From: Eubacterium callanderi
GTDB taxonomy: Bacteria; Bacillota; Clostridia; Eubacteriales; Eubacteriaceae
Reading direction: 5' to 3'
Length of the DNA stretch: 64,000 nucleotides
Assembly (NCBI RefSeq): GCF_900142645.1
Contig: NZ_FRBP01000008.1
Coordinates: 154,743-218,742 of the forward strand
This document shows, in pieces, positions 15,954-23,698 of the stretch (positions are counted from its first letter, which is position 1; each line of letters begins with the position of its first letter). Made by a program: the position numbers and the translations under genes. The notes under the pieces were generated by a model that was not told where the DNA came from, made no database searches, and saw nothing but the letters and a program-made list of their open reading frames with translations.

Positions 15954-16928
15954 ATGAAAAAGATTGAGGAAAAGGCAGTCGCCTTTGCAAAATCCATATG
16001 GGAGGATTATCTCATCAACCGCGATCTGCTGAAGCTGACCAGTGTATTTGATGACAACGCTTCCTATATCGGCACCGGAGACGGCGAAATCTGTTATAGT
16101 CTTGAGCAGGTTCGCACAGCGATCTTAGGCGAGACTGAGGAGTGGAACGGCCATTTTACCATTGATGACCAGTGGTATGAGGTACGGGTCATGAGTGACG
16201 AATTTGTCGTTGTTTTTGGAGGCTTTGACGCCCATGAGGCCAGTGACAACCCATTGGTTGCGGCCATGCACACCCGATTTTCCCTGACACTGCGGGTAAG
16301 CGGGGATACCTTTAAGATTATCCACCTGCACCACTCAGTCCCAAACTTTGAACAGCTGGAGGGAGAGTTCTTTCCTAAGACCATCACGGAAAAACGCAAC
16401 GAGGAATTCCGTCATGCCCTTGAGCAGAAAACCAACGAACTCAGGCGGCTGGCTCAGTTGGACTCTCTGACCGGCCTTTTAAACCGGGTCAGTGTCGAGC
16501 AGGAGATCAACACCCGCCTTGAGCAAGGCACCGGGGGAGTGCTGATGATGATTGATATTGATGATTTTAAGGAGATTAACGACGTGTTCGGCCATCTGGC
16601 CGGCGATACGGTGCTCAAAGTTCTGTCCGACCGGATACGCGAGAGCTTTGGCGGCCAGAGCATCATGGGCCGTGTGGGCGGCGATGAGTTTGTGGTCTTT
16701 GCGGAAAAGATGGCCGACCGGGCAGGCATCGGCCAGACTGCCCAGCAGTTCTGTGAGATTGTCACGCAGCCAGTTATGGATATTCCCGACTGCAGCATTA
16801 CTGTGAGCATTGGCATTTCCCAGTCACCCGATAATGGCAGTAGCTACAGCGCACTGGTGCGTTCGGCCGACCAGGCCCTGTATGCGCGTAAGAAAAACAG
16901 TAAAAATGGCTATGTATTCGCCGGTTAA
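15954..16928 (+). CDS. Diguanylate cyclase with N-terminal NTF2/SnoaL-like domain
   Basis: 324 residues. Residues 1-140 or so look like a SnoaL/NTF2-like alpha+beta cone (FAKSIWEDYLINRDLLKL, YIGTGDGEICYSLEQV, and a HTRFSLTLRVSGDTFKIIHLHHS strand pair, in parts). A short coiled linker leads to a GGDEF domain with LDSLTGLLNR, MIDIDDFKEINDVFGH and an intact RVGGDEFVVF active site. It should make c-di-GMP in response to a ligand in the pocket. No RxxD inhibitory site is evident to me. It is monocistronic, with terminators on both sides. Confidence 0.85.
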   Translation: MKKIEEKAVAFAKSIWEDYLINRDLLKLTSVFDDNASYIGTGDGEICYSLEQVRTAILGETEEWNGHFTIDDQWYEVRVMSDEFVVVFGGFDAHEASDNPLVAAMHTRFSLTLRVSGDTFKIIHLHHSVPNFEQLEGEFFPKTITEKRNEEFRHALEQKTNELRRLAQLDSLTGLLNRVSVEQEINTRLEQGTGGVLMMIDIDDFKEINDVFGHLAGDTVLKVLSDRIRESFGGQSIMGRVGGDEFVVFAEKMADRAGIGQTAQQFCEIVTQPVMDIPDCSITVSIGISQSPDNGSSYSALVRSADQALYARKKNSKNGYVFAG

Positions 16929-16936
16929 ACGGCAGT

Positions 16937-16967
16937 AAGAGCGGCTTAGAGGCTGCTCTTTTTATTT
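16937..16967 (+). terminator. Rho-independent terminator
   Basis: AAGAGC / GCTCTT with inner GGC/GCT pairing and a TTTTTATTT tail after the GGDEF gene. Confidence 0.8.
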
Positions 16968-17059
16968 AGGCGCCAAAAAAGCGAAAAAAATACTTAAATT
17001 TTGTCACAGCTGACTTTTCTTGTCGTCTAATTCTGTATAAGCATAAAGGAGGAAACATT

Positions 17060-17890
17060 ATGGTTTCAGAAAAAGAGATGAACATTTTTATCCGACGCGC
17101 CGTAGAAGGGGATAAAGACGCACTGGGGACAGTGCTGGAATCGGTTCAGGATATGGTTTTTAACCTGTCGCTGCGCATGATGGGGATGATTGAGGACGCC
17201 GAGGACGCCACCCAGGAGATCATGATCCGTGTTATGACAAGCCTGTCGTCTTTTAAGGGAGAGAGCCTTTTCTCCACCTGGGTTTACCGCATCGCCAAAA
17301 ACTATCTGGTGGATTACCGCCGTTCGTGTTTCGACCGCCAGCCCCTCACCTTTGATTTTTACGCCCGCGATATTGAGCAGGGCATGGCCGAGCGCTGCCC
17401 GGACCCCCAGGCCGGAGTGGACGCCGAGCTTCTGGCCGAGGAGCTGAAGCTTTCCTGTACCAATGTCATGCTGCAATGCCTGGACGCGGAAAGCCGCTGC
17501 ATCTATGTGCTGGGCGCCATGTTCAGAATTGACAGCGCCATGGGAGCGGATATTTTTGACACAACGCCGGAAAACTACCGCCAGAGGCTCTCCCGCATCC
17601 GCAGGCAGGTTAATGACTTTCTGAAAAAATACTGCGGCCTCAGCGGAAGCGGTATGTGCGCCTGCAGCAAGCGCCTTGGCTACGCCGTGGGACAGAAGCG
17701 CCTGGACCCTGCGCGTCTGGAGTACAGCGCTTTAGAGGTCTGTAAACAGGAAATGGAAAATATGGACGCTCTGGCCGGTGTGTTTGAAAGCCTGCCAGAG
17801 TACCGCGTGCCGGAAAAAGCCCGGGCCTTTATCGACAGCCTGGTGGCTTCAGATTCAATGGTCTCGATTCAGAAAGCGGGGAGAATATAA
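17060..17890 (+). CDS. ECF-like sigma-70 factor with Cys-bearing C-terminal extension
   Basis: 276 residues. Region 2 is clear (VFNLSLRMMGMIEDAEDATQ, then FKGESLFSTWVYRIAKNYLVD). Region 4 is weaker (NYRQRLSRIRRQVNDFL). Beyond it an extension of about 85 residues begins KKYCGLSGSGMCACSKRLGYAV. Its Cys cluster (C-x7-C-x-C) could bind metal or sense redox state. ATG 17060 has AGGAGG upstream. No anti-sigma gene lies beside it; the next gene, one base downstream, is a DUF2461 protein, so the extension may be the control element. Confidence 0.8.
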   Translation: MVSEKEMNIFIRRAVEGDKDALGTVLESVQDMVFNLSLRMMGMIEDAEDATQEIMIRVMTSLSSFKGESLFSTWVYRIAKNYLVDYRRSCFDRQPLTFDFYARDIEQGMAERCPDPQAGVDAELLAEELKLSCTNVMLQCLDAESRCIYVLGAMFRIDSAMGADIFDTTPENYRQRLSRIRRQVNDFLKKYCGLSGSGMCACSKRLGYAVGQKRLDPARLEYSALEVCKQEMENMDALAGVFESLPEYRVPEKARAFIDSLVASDSMVSIQKAGRI

Positions 17891-17891
17891 G

Positions 17892-18578
17892 ATGAACGAC
17901 TGTGAAAAAATGCTGGATTTCCTGGCACAGCTTCGGGATAACAACTCGCTGGAATGGATGCACAGCCACCAGCCAGAGTACAAGGCCGCCCGCGCCGCCT
18001 TTGTCAGCCTTGTGTCCGATTTAATGGAAAAAATGCTGCCAGACGAACCCGGTCTGGGCCTCATAAACCCCAGCGACCTGGTTTTCAGGCTCAACAGGGA
18101 CACCCGCTTCGGCAAGGATAAAAGCCCTTACGCGCCGTCTTTCCGCGCGCATATTTCGCCGGAGGGCAGGGGCATGGTGCCGGTGGGGGATTACCTCTTT
18201 GTGTCGCCGGATCAGATTTTTCTGGGCGGCGGCGTCTTTCATGCCAAAATGCCCGAGATCACCCGGCGTATAAGAGACCAGATTGTGTCGCAGGGCAGCA
18301 GCTTTGAGGCTGTTTTAGCGGCGCCTGCCTTCTGTGAAAAACTAACGCTCCAGGGTGAAAAGCTTAAAAATGTGCCGCGCGGTTATGATAAAGAACATCC
18401 TTATGGCGAACTTTTAAAGCATAAATCCTGGTATGTGGAGTATCCTGTAGAGAAAGACCTGTTTTTGGACCGTGAGGCCTTCTTGGCGGAGGCTGTGGAT
18501 GTGTTCAGACGGATAAAGCCCTTTAATGACTTTATCAATAAGGCTTTGGAGGGCCTTGAAATGCCCGGAAAAAGATAG
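17892..18578 (+). CDS. DUF2461 (TIGR02453-type) protein
   Basis: 228 residues from ATG 17892, one base after the sigma-factor stop, with GGGGAG upstream. Family features are FLAQLRDNNSLEWMHSHQPEY (in parts FLAQLRDNNSLEWM), then RDTRFGKDKSPYAPSFRAHI (the R-F-x-KDK-x-PYK signature), YLFVSPDQIFLGGGVF and HKSWYVEYPV. The family is widespread and of unknown function. A longer in-frame start at 17778 lies inside the sigma gene and was rejected. Confidence 0.85.
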   Translation: MNDCEKMLDFLAQLRDNNSLEWMHSHQPEYKAARAAFVSLVSDLMEKMLPDEPGLGLINPSDLVFRLNRDTRFGKDKSPYAPSFRAHISPEGRGMVPVGDYLFVSPDQIFLGGGVFHAKMPEITRRIRDQIVSQGSSFEAVLAAPAFCEKLTLQGEKLKNVPRGYDKEHPYGELLKHKSWYVEYPVEKDLFLDREAFLAEAVDVFRRIKPFNDFINKALEGLEMPGKR

Positions 18579-18590
18579 GAATGAGCATTT

Positions 18591-18622
18591 AAAAATCCCA
18601 CGAATGATTCGTGGGATTTTTT
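18591..18622. terminator. Bidirectional terminator
   Basis: A perfect stem AAAAATCCCACGAA / TTCGTGGGATTTTT with loop TGA between the convergent DUF2461 and ASKHA genes. Confidence 0.93.
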
Positions 18623-18626
18623 GTGC

Positions 18627-20171
18627 TCAGCGCAGGATACCGCGTTCCTTTAAGCGCTGCCGCACGGTGGGGTAGAGGCTCAGATCGGTGTGGGGCAGAA
18701 AGCGCGCGGCGAACATGCGGGTCAGAAAATCTGATGCCGCGCCAAATTCCAGATATTGGATGTTGTGCTGAAGCGCGCCCACAGTATCAAAAAGGGTGTA
18801 GTCCAGCAGCAGCGCTCTGGCGCCGGTCAGGGAGCTGTTGCCCAGAACTGTAAAGCGCCCGGCTGGCAGGTCGGGGTACAGACCAATGTTGATCGCTGCC
18901 TCCAGGTTGATATGAGCGCAGAAAGCTCCGGCGATAAAGACCTGGTCAATGTCCTCAGGCCCAAGACCTGCGGCTTCCAGAAGGTAGGCCACCATGGTGT
19001 TGGCAGCAGCCTTGGTGTCCAGATACTGCGTGATATCTGTCTGGTTGAAAAAAAGCGGGGCGCCGTCGGCGGTTTCCTCCCCGTCAGCGTACCGCAGGGC
19101 ATAGCCGTCCTCAGTGGGCACGATACAGTCTGTGGCGTCAGGATTAAACTTTCCGGAAAAGTCAATCCAGCCATTCAGCAGCATTTCGGACAGCAGATCC
19201 ACGATGCCAGAGCCGCAGATGCCTTTAGGCCGCGCGTTATCAATTGTGGTGCAGCTCAAAACACCATCTGTGATGGACACATGGTCGATGGCGCCCGGTC
19301 CGGCCTTCATGCCGCTCTTGCTGATACCGCCCTCCAGTGCCGGCCCGGCTGCGCCCGCCCCGGCGATCAGGAAGTTTTCATCGCCCAGCACCATCTCACC
19401 ATTGGTGCCAATGTCGATAAAGAGGGAGGGCTTTTTCTGTTTATCAAGCCGGGCGGCCAGCAGGCCGCTGATGATGTCGCCGCCCAGGTAGTTGGCGGCT
19501 GAGGGCATACAGTAAACCAGTCCGCCGATGGGCAGGCTCAGGTCGTCAGCGGGTATAAAGCCCGTATGGTTGAACATGGGGGTAAAAGGAACCTCAAAAA
19601 TGGGCCAGGGGTCAATGCCGAGGAAAAGGTGGGTCATGGTAGTGTTGCCGGACACAATCATCATGCTGTAGGCTTCTGGCGCGATGCCGGTTTGGGCGGC
19701 GAGGTCATCCAGTAAGTCGCAGAAAGTACGGACAGTGCTGGCCTGAAGCTCGTCCAGATGGTCAGGCCTGCCCTTGGTGTAAAAAATGCGGCTCAATATC
19801 TCATCGCCGTAGTCAATCTGCCTGTTAAAGCGGCTTTTCTCCGCCAGCACCTGTCCGGTATTTAAGTCAATGGACTGCATGATCACTGTGGTGCTGCCCA
19901 GATCCACGGCCAGTCCGTAGTTTTGTGCGGTGGTGTCACCGGCTTCAATGCGCGTCAGCTCCCAGTGGGTTCCGGCGTAAACCAGGGTGCAGGTTACCCT
20001 GAAACCGGCTTTCCGGCAGACGGCAGCATATTTTTTATAGGTTTTATAGGAGACCGCCAGCGGTGAAAAGGTAGCTTCAAGGCCCTGCAGAAGCCGTTCA
20101 CGGTCTGCTGTGATGTCGCCCTGGCCCGGTGCCGGCAGCTCTAAATAAATTTTTTGGCTGAAAGCGTTCAA
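18627..20171 (-). CDS. ASKHA-domain corrinoid-activation protein (RamA/RACo-like) without the 2Fe-2S domain
   Basis: 514 residues from TTG 20171, chosen because AGGAG lies 8 bases upstream; ATG 20204 is in frame but has a poor site. After KIYLELPAPGQGD and a short domain comes the ASKHA ATPase: GLAVDLGSTTVIMQSID, SGNTTMTHLFLG, FIDIGTNGEMVLG, AGAGAAGPALEGG, CGSGIVDLLSEML, and the C-terminal FIAGAFCAHINLEAAINIG. RACo proteins use ATP and an N-terminal 2Fe-2S cluster to reduce Co(II) corrinoid to Co(I). That N-terminal cluster domain and linker are absent here, so an external electron carrier is needed. It is a fitting partner for the corrinoid proteins upstream. Confidence 0.85.
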   Translation of the reverse strand: MNAFSQKIYLELPAPGQGDITADRERLLQGLEATFSPLAVSYKTYKKYAAVCRKAGFRVTCTLVYAGTHWELTRIEAGDTTAQNYGLAVDLGSTTVIMQSIDLNTGQVLAEKSRFNRQIDYGDEILSRIFYTKGRPDHLDELQASTVRTFCDLLDDLAAQTGIAPEAYSMMIVSGNTTMTHLFLGIDPWPIFEVPFTPMFNHTGFIPADDLSLPIGGLVYCMPSAANYLGGDIISGLLAARLDKQKKPSLFIDIGTNGEMVLGDENFLIAGAGAAGPALEGGISKSGMKAGPGAIDHVSITDGVLSCTTIDNARPKGICGSGIVDLLSEMLLNGWIDFSGKFNPDATDCIVPTEDGYALRYADGEETADGAPLFFNQTDITQYLDTKAAANTMVAYLLEAAGLGPEDIDQVFIAGAFCAHINLEAAINIGLYPDLPAGRFTVLGNSSLTGARALLLDYTLFDTVGALQHNIQYLEFGAASDFLTRMFAARFLPHTDLSLYPTVRQRLKERGILR

Positions 20172-20294
20172 AAGGTCATCTCCTGTCTTTGTATTCCGTT
20201 TCATTATAATGGAAAAGAGATGGATAAGCAAGTGTGAAACAGCGCTAAAGTATCCTTTAATCATATACCCAAATAGGGATAGTTGCCCCAAATT

Positions 20295-20320
20295 TTACCG
20301 AAACGGGTAATTTTTTACCG
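20295..20320. promoter_or_regulatory. Paired TTACCG boxes 20 bp apart (candidate LytTR site)
   Basis: TTACCG occurs at 20295-20300 and 20315-20320. Read on the minus strand these are CGGTAA direct repeats with a 20-bp period, two helical turns. The same paired box with the same spacing lies at 23342-23366. It sits between a rightward promoter (20327-20357) and a leftward promoter-like sequence toward the ASKHA gene (TTGGGG, 17 bp, GTATAT). Confidence 0.6.
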
Positions 20321-20326
20321 TAATAT

Positions 20327-20357
20327 TTTACAATAAGATGACTTGAAGTGCTATAAT
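20327..20357 (+). promoter_or_regulatory. Promoter for structured RNA copy 1
   Basis: TTTACA at 20327 and TATAAT at 20352-20357, spacer 19 (18 if TTACAA is taken). No protein gene lies downstream on this strand. Confidence 0.65.
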
Positions 20358-20364
20358 TTAGTTG

Positions 20365-20604
20365 TCCGATGGATCACAAAAGGAAGAGCCCCATATGCTC
20401 ACGCCTTTTGAGATAAGCACACCCTGCCATTCCAGAGGTTTGACTATATTTGTGAAAGCAAGTATAAAATCCTCTCATCCATACCAATTCAAATCTCTGG
20501 TATGGCTGTAGACGCTCCATTTGTGCTGTTTATTTTCATTTTTATAATGAAAACAAGTTTTTCGCTGTGTTCTTGTAAAAAAATACAGCAAATTGTTTTT
20601 GATG
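20365..20604 (+). ncRNA. Structured RNA, copy 1
   Basis: About 240 nt between a promoter and a hairpin with a U tract (GCTGT / ACAGC at 20573-20599, then TTGTTTTT). Helices, 5' to 3': hairpin 20377-20410 (CAAAAGG/CCTTTTG); P0 20416-20421 with 20522-20527; P1 20426-20443 with 20489-20506 (17 pairs, one mismatch); P2 20445-20452 with 20459-20466. The strand joining P2 to P1 holds CCTCTCATCCA, which is identical in copy 2 at 23523-23533. Not recognised as a known riboswitch. With no gene downstream it is either a free-standing RNA or the leader of a lost gene. Confidence 0.65.
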
Positions 20605-21160
20605 GGGAGATGAGGTTCTCGCTAAGAGGTCTCATGACACATCAGCTGTTTCTGATTTTTCTGATGGCGCCGGTAAAAATGACTGTGCTATGGAACACAG
20701 TCATGAGGGGTAGTCCTGCCGAACCAGCGGGGCTGTGATTTTGGGACTCCTCCAGACAGCTTCATCACCTTGAAGCCATAGAACTGGTTCAAAAATAACA
20801 CGCTTTTAACATTATCATTTTCACCACTGCGGCCGGCGGACCGGCCCCCCTTGGCCATACACCACAATCTCAAACTGGGGGGCGGCATCAGAAAATAACA
20901 GCAGAATTATTTTAAAAATTCCGATTTTTGGCAGCCAGGACAGGTGCATCAATCCGATTGAAAGCGTTGGTCCGATTCATTTTAATCATCTTCCAAAGCG
21001 TGCCTCCATATATGATGCTTTTGGAAGGCCGGCGTTATCCAGAGCGCCGGTCACTGATCTTTGATGTTGTGCCTTTTCCATAAAACGGGGAATTTTCATG
21101 GAAAGGGCAGATATGCTTTCCTCCTGATGTGTTTTGCCTGGTTCATCTGAAGCCATAAAT
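20605..21160. other. Gene-free stretch with scattered hairpins
   Basis: No convincing gene on either strand. Visible are GGCCGGCGGACCGGCC at about 20831-20846, ATGGAACACAGTC-type local palindromes, GGAAAGG pairs near 21080-21105, and a 42-codon hydrophobic frame on the minus strand near 20940 without a ribosome-binding site. It may be a decayed gene or the 3' part of a longer RNA. Confidence 0.4.
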
Positions 21161-21193
21161 AAAAAAACTCCTGCGGCTGCAGGAGTTTTTTAT
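21161..21193. terminator. Terminator at the end of the kinase gene
   Basis: AAAAACTCCTGC / GCAGGAGTTTTT with loop GGCT. The stop codon of the leftward kinase gene lies in it. Confidence 0.9.
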
Positions 21194-22539
21194 TTGCTTT
21201 TGCTGTCCGGCATCAGTAAAACAGAGACTTTAAAAATATGATCGGCGTAGTCAAAATGGGCAAAGCCCTGATGCTTTTCAGCAATATGGCGGACAGAGGT
21301 GAGGCCAATGCCTTCTCCGGCGCGCTTGGTGGAATAAAATTTTCCTTTTTCCTGCCGGATTTCATTTTCGTAGCTGTTTTTCACATTAATGGCTACCATC
21401 CGCTTTCCGGCAATACCGATGCTGACATGGATAAAACGGTGCAGCCTTGTCTGGAGCAGGCAGGCCTCCAGCGCGTTTTCCAAAAGGTTTCCCAGAACCA
21501 CGCAGGTGTCCATCTCGGTGACTGGCAGCTCCTTTGGCAGATTGACCGTAATACCAGCCTCGATGCCGGACTTATGCGCCAGCAGGTAGTAATGGCGGAG
21601 GATGGTGTCGACCGCGTAGTTTTCACAAAAGGAAGTCACCTCATCGGTGTCCAGTATTTTCAGGTAGTGGTTAATATACCGGAGAAGTCCGTCGGTGTCT
21701 CTCTGGTCAGCGTAGCCCTTGAGGGCCAGCAGGTTATGCCGGAGGTCGTGCCTTGCGGCCCGCGTGCTCTCAATGTTTTTCTGGAGCTGTTCATACTGCT
21801 CTTTCTGAAGCTCGATCTGAAGATCCATAACACTCAGCTGTGACTGCAGTCTGGAATTAGTGAAGCTCTCTAACAGGGTGCGCATGACAATATAGTAGGT
21901 CATGATGGTTCCGATAATCCACGCGACAGGCAGCAGGAAAAGGCTGTTGTGCCAGACAAGACAGGCATCGCTGAATGTCGGAAAGAGGCCGATTCGGAAA
22001 ATACAGTAAAAGGATATGGGAATAATCCAAAGATAGCGCCATGCACGCATGGCGCTGGTCTGCTCGATGACAGGCTTGATGATTTTCTGCATAAACCAGA
22101 ACAAAAACGGAAAAGCGGCCAGCTCTAGCAGCACAATGGTGATGGCATAGTCGGCAGAGGGATTAAAAAAGCCGATCCTGTTTTTCCAGACAATATTAAA
22201 AATTTTTGCCAGAAGCTGGATATAGTCATTGTAATTGGTCAGAAAGCATAAAACAAAAAGGTTTGTAAAATAATTATCCCGGATGCAGAAAAGGGCCGCT
22301 GCAATGACAAAGAGCAGAAATATAAACGTCAGACCACCTCGGATGTTATAGAAGCTGCTGTCAGGCGTGAAGTAGATCCTTGTAATAAACACGCTGAAAG
22401 CAAGAACCAGGATAATCGCTGCAAACCAAATCCATTTAGGAACCCGTGAATGCTCGATAAAAACAGCAAAAAAACAAAAAAAACAGGGGACAAGCTGGGC
22501 AAGACAGATGACAACAGCGATTCGGACATCCAAAATCAA
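21190..22539 (-). CDS. AgrC-like GHKL sensor histidine kinase
   Basis: 449 residues. Six or seven membrane helices occupy residues 1-220 or so. A coiled segment (QSQLSVMDLQIELQKEQYEQL) leads to the H-box RAARHDLRHNLLALKGY, then the GHKL ATPase with N-box VLGNLLENALEAC and G-box GEGIGLTSVRHIAEKHQG. Kinases of this type sense peptides or small hydrophobic ligands through the membrane domain. It overlaps the response-regulator gene by 4 bp. No AgrB/AgrD-like pair lies nearby, so the ligand is unknown. Confidence 0.9.
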   Translation of the reverse strand: MILDVRIAVVICLAQLVPCFFCFFAVFIEHSRVPKWIWFAAIILVLAFSVFITRIYFTPDSSFYNIRGGLTFIFLLFVIAAALFCIRDNYFTNLFVLCFLTNYNDYIQLLAKIFNIVWKNRIGFFNPSADYAITIVLLELAAFPFLFWFMQKIIKPVIEQTSAMRAWRYLWIIPISFYCIFRIGLFPTFSDACLVWHNSLFLLPVAWIIGTIMTYYIVMRTLLESFTNSRLQSQLSVMDLQIELQKEQYEQLQKNIESTRAARHDLRHNLLALKGYADQRDTDGLLRYINHYLKILDTDEVTSFCENYAVDTILRHYYLLAHKSGIEAGITVNLPKELPVTEMDTCVVLGNLLENALEACLLQTRLHRFIHVSIGIAGKRMVAINVKNSYENEIRQEKGKFYSTKRAGEGIGLTSVRHIAEKHQGFAHFDYADHIFKVSVLLMPDSKSK

Positions 22540-23258
22540 GACCTCCTGTTTAATTTGTCAAATTCATAGTTGGCATAGCGCTGCCGGATTTCTGTGCGAA
22601 GCCCGCGGTTAATGGGCACCCGCTCTCCTGTGAGCATGACAAAATCCTTTTCGTCAAGCACATCGACCTCATCCATATTCACAATACAGTTCCGGTAACA
22701 GTTCACAAACTGTGGGTAGGGCAGCAGCAGCGCCGAAAAATCTGCGAAAGGCATATAGCATTTGACAATGCGCCGTTTAGTATGGATGTAGATATAATGG
22801 TTCGAGTAATCCGTATAAACGATATCCTTTAAGAAGATTTTTACATGGGTTCGCCCTTCCTTTACCTCAATGTACCGGCTCTGCTTGAACAGCGTTTCGT
22901 CGCAATAGCGCATGGTTTCCTCAAAAACCTCATAGTTGTAAGGCTTGACCAGATAGTCGAAAGCCCGGACCCTGAATCCCTTTACCGCGTGAAACTGGCT
23001 GGTGGTTGAAAAAATGAGGAGACAGTCACTGTCTTTCTCCCGTATTCTTTCAGCCGTTTCAATGCCATTCAAACCATCCATGTAAATATCCAAAAAAATA
23101 AGATCATAGGTGTGCGGAGCAAAGCGCTCAAGAAAATGGCTGCCGCTTTCAAAGAGTGTAATCTCCGCATCAAGCTGGTGATCGGCGCAGTAACGGTGGA
23201 TGTATTCGGAGAGCAGTTCACATTCTGTTCTTAGATCGTCGATAATCGCGATTTTCAT
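22536..23258 (-). CDS. LytTR-family response regulator
   Basis: 240 residues. The receiver domain has the acidic pocket IIDD (residues 5-8), phospho-acceptor Asp57 (LIFLDIYMDG) and a late K in VKPYNYEV. A LytTR DNA-binding domain follows from about 135 (VKEGRTHVKIFLKDIVYTDY, then NHYIYIHTKRR, FVNCYRNCIVNMDEVD). LytTR domains bind pairs of short direct repeats about two helical turns apart. Such a pair lies just upstream at 23342-23366 and again at 20295-20320, so it probably controls itself, the channel operon and both RNAs. ATG 23258 has AAAGGGGG upstream. Confidence 0.92.
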   Translation of the reverse strand: MKIAIIDDLRTECELLSEYIHRYCADHQLDAEITLFESGSHFLERFAPHTYDLIFLDIYMDGLNGIETAERIREKDSDCLLIFSTTSQFHAVKGFRVRAFDYLVKPYNYEVFEETMRYCDETLFKQSRYIEVKEGRTHVKIFLKDIVYTDYSNHYIYIHTKRRIVKCYMPFADFSALLLPYPQFVNCYRNCIVNMDEVDVLDEKDFVMLTGERVPINRGLRTEIRQRYANYEFDKLNRRS

Positions 23259-23339
23259 AAAGACATCCCCCTTTCATAATTATTGCAATCAAATTTTATC
23301 ATATTATGTTAAAAAAGACTGGAAATTTAAAACGCAAAA

Positions 23340-23367
23340 TTGGTAAAAAAAAGACGTTTTCGGTAAG
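23340..23367. promoter_or_regulatory. Paired GGTAA boxes 20 bp apart (candidate LytTR site)
   Basis: TTGGTAA and TTCGGTAA, with GGTAA starting at 23342 and 23362. The stretch between them, A-rich and then CGTTTTC, also resembles the copy at 20295-20320 read on the minus strand. It lies 5 bp upstream of a rightward -35 and upstream of the leftward regulator gene. Confidence 0.65.
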
Positions 23368-23371
23368 AATG

Positions 23372-23400
23372 TTGATTCTGCTTTTTTAGACAGTTATGAT
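23372..23400 (+). promoter_or_regulatory. Promoter of the channel operon
   Basis: TTGATT at 23372-23377, a 17-bp spacer, and TATGAT at 23395-23400. It is followed by a leader of about 290 nt before the first ATG. Confidence 0.75.
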
Positions 23401-23406
23401 TATAGT

Positions 23407-23641
23407 GATATTTAATAAGGTCTTAAGAAAATGAAAAGCAGAGGCTTTCCATTCATTAAGATAGCAGCGCGGCGCTTTGTTTTTGCATTACACCAATATG
23501 CTTTCACAGTGTGAACACATATCCTCTCATCCAATCGTAATGCAGTAAGCCCTGCCCGCGCTGCACGAAGTTAGAAACAGCGAGACAGCGGCGTTCCGTT
23601 TCCGTTATGCGGCAGACAGGAAAGGTTGTCTCCCTTTTTAT
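23407..23641 (+). ncRNA. Structured leader RNA, copy 2 (upstream of the channel operon)
   Basis: Same order of helices as copy 1 with different sequences: hairpin 23421-23461 (TCTTAA/TTAAGA and inner ATGAA/TTCAT); P0 23464-23472 with 23556-23564 (GCAGCGCGG/CCGCGCTGC); P1 23484-23491 with 23537-23544 (TGCATTAC/GTAATGCA); P2 23496-23500 with 23518-23522 plus an inner TTCAC/GTGAA. CCTCTCATCCA lies between P2 and P1 as in copy 1. A hairpin AGACA/TGTCT followed by CCCTTTTTA ends it at about 23641, 58 nt before the ATG. It could be an attenuating riboswitch or a processed RNA. Confidence 0.7.
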
Positions 23642-23698
23642 GTTTGATATACCCAGATGGTATTCAAAATAGACTTTAGAAGACGAGAGGAGAGAGAA

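Noticed and set aside
18756-19502. 248-codon open frame on the plus strand inside the ASKHA gene
   Set aside because: It is antisense to a clearly recognisable protein, has no family-like text and no ribosome-binding site; high GC at third positions leaves long shadow frames.
20365-20604. Known riboswitch class (c-di-AMP, c-di-GMP, TPP, SAM, lysine, purine, cobalamin, guanidine)
   Set aside because: None of the conserved cores of these classes that I could recall fits either strand; left as unassigned structured RNA.
20605-21160. AgrD-like peptide gene beside the AgrC-like kinase
   Set aside because: Short minus-strand frames exist, but none has a ribosome-binding site with the leader-Cys-acidic tail order, and there is no AgrB-like gene.
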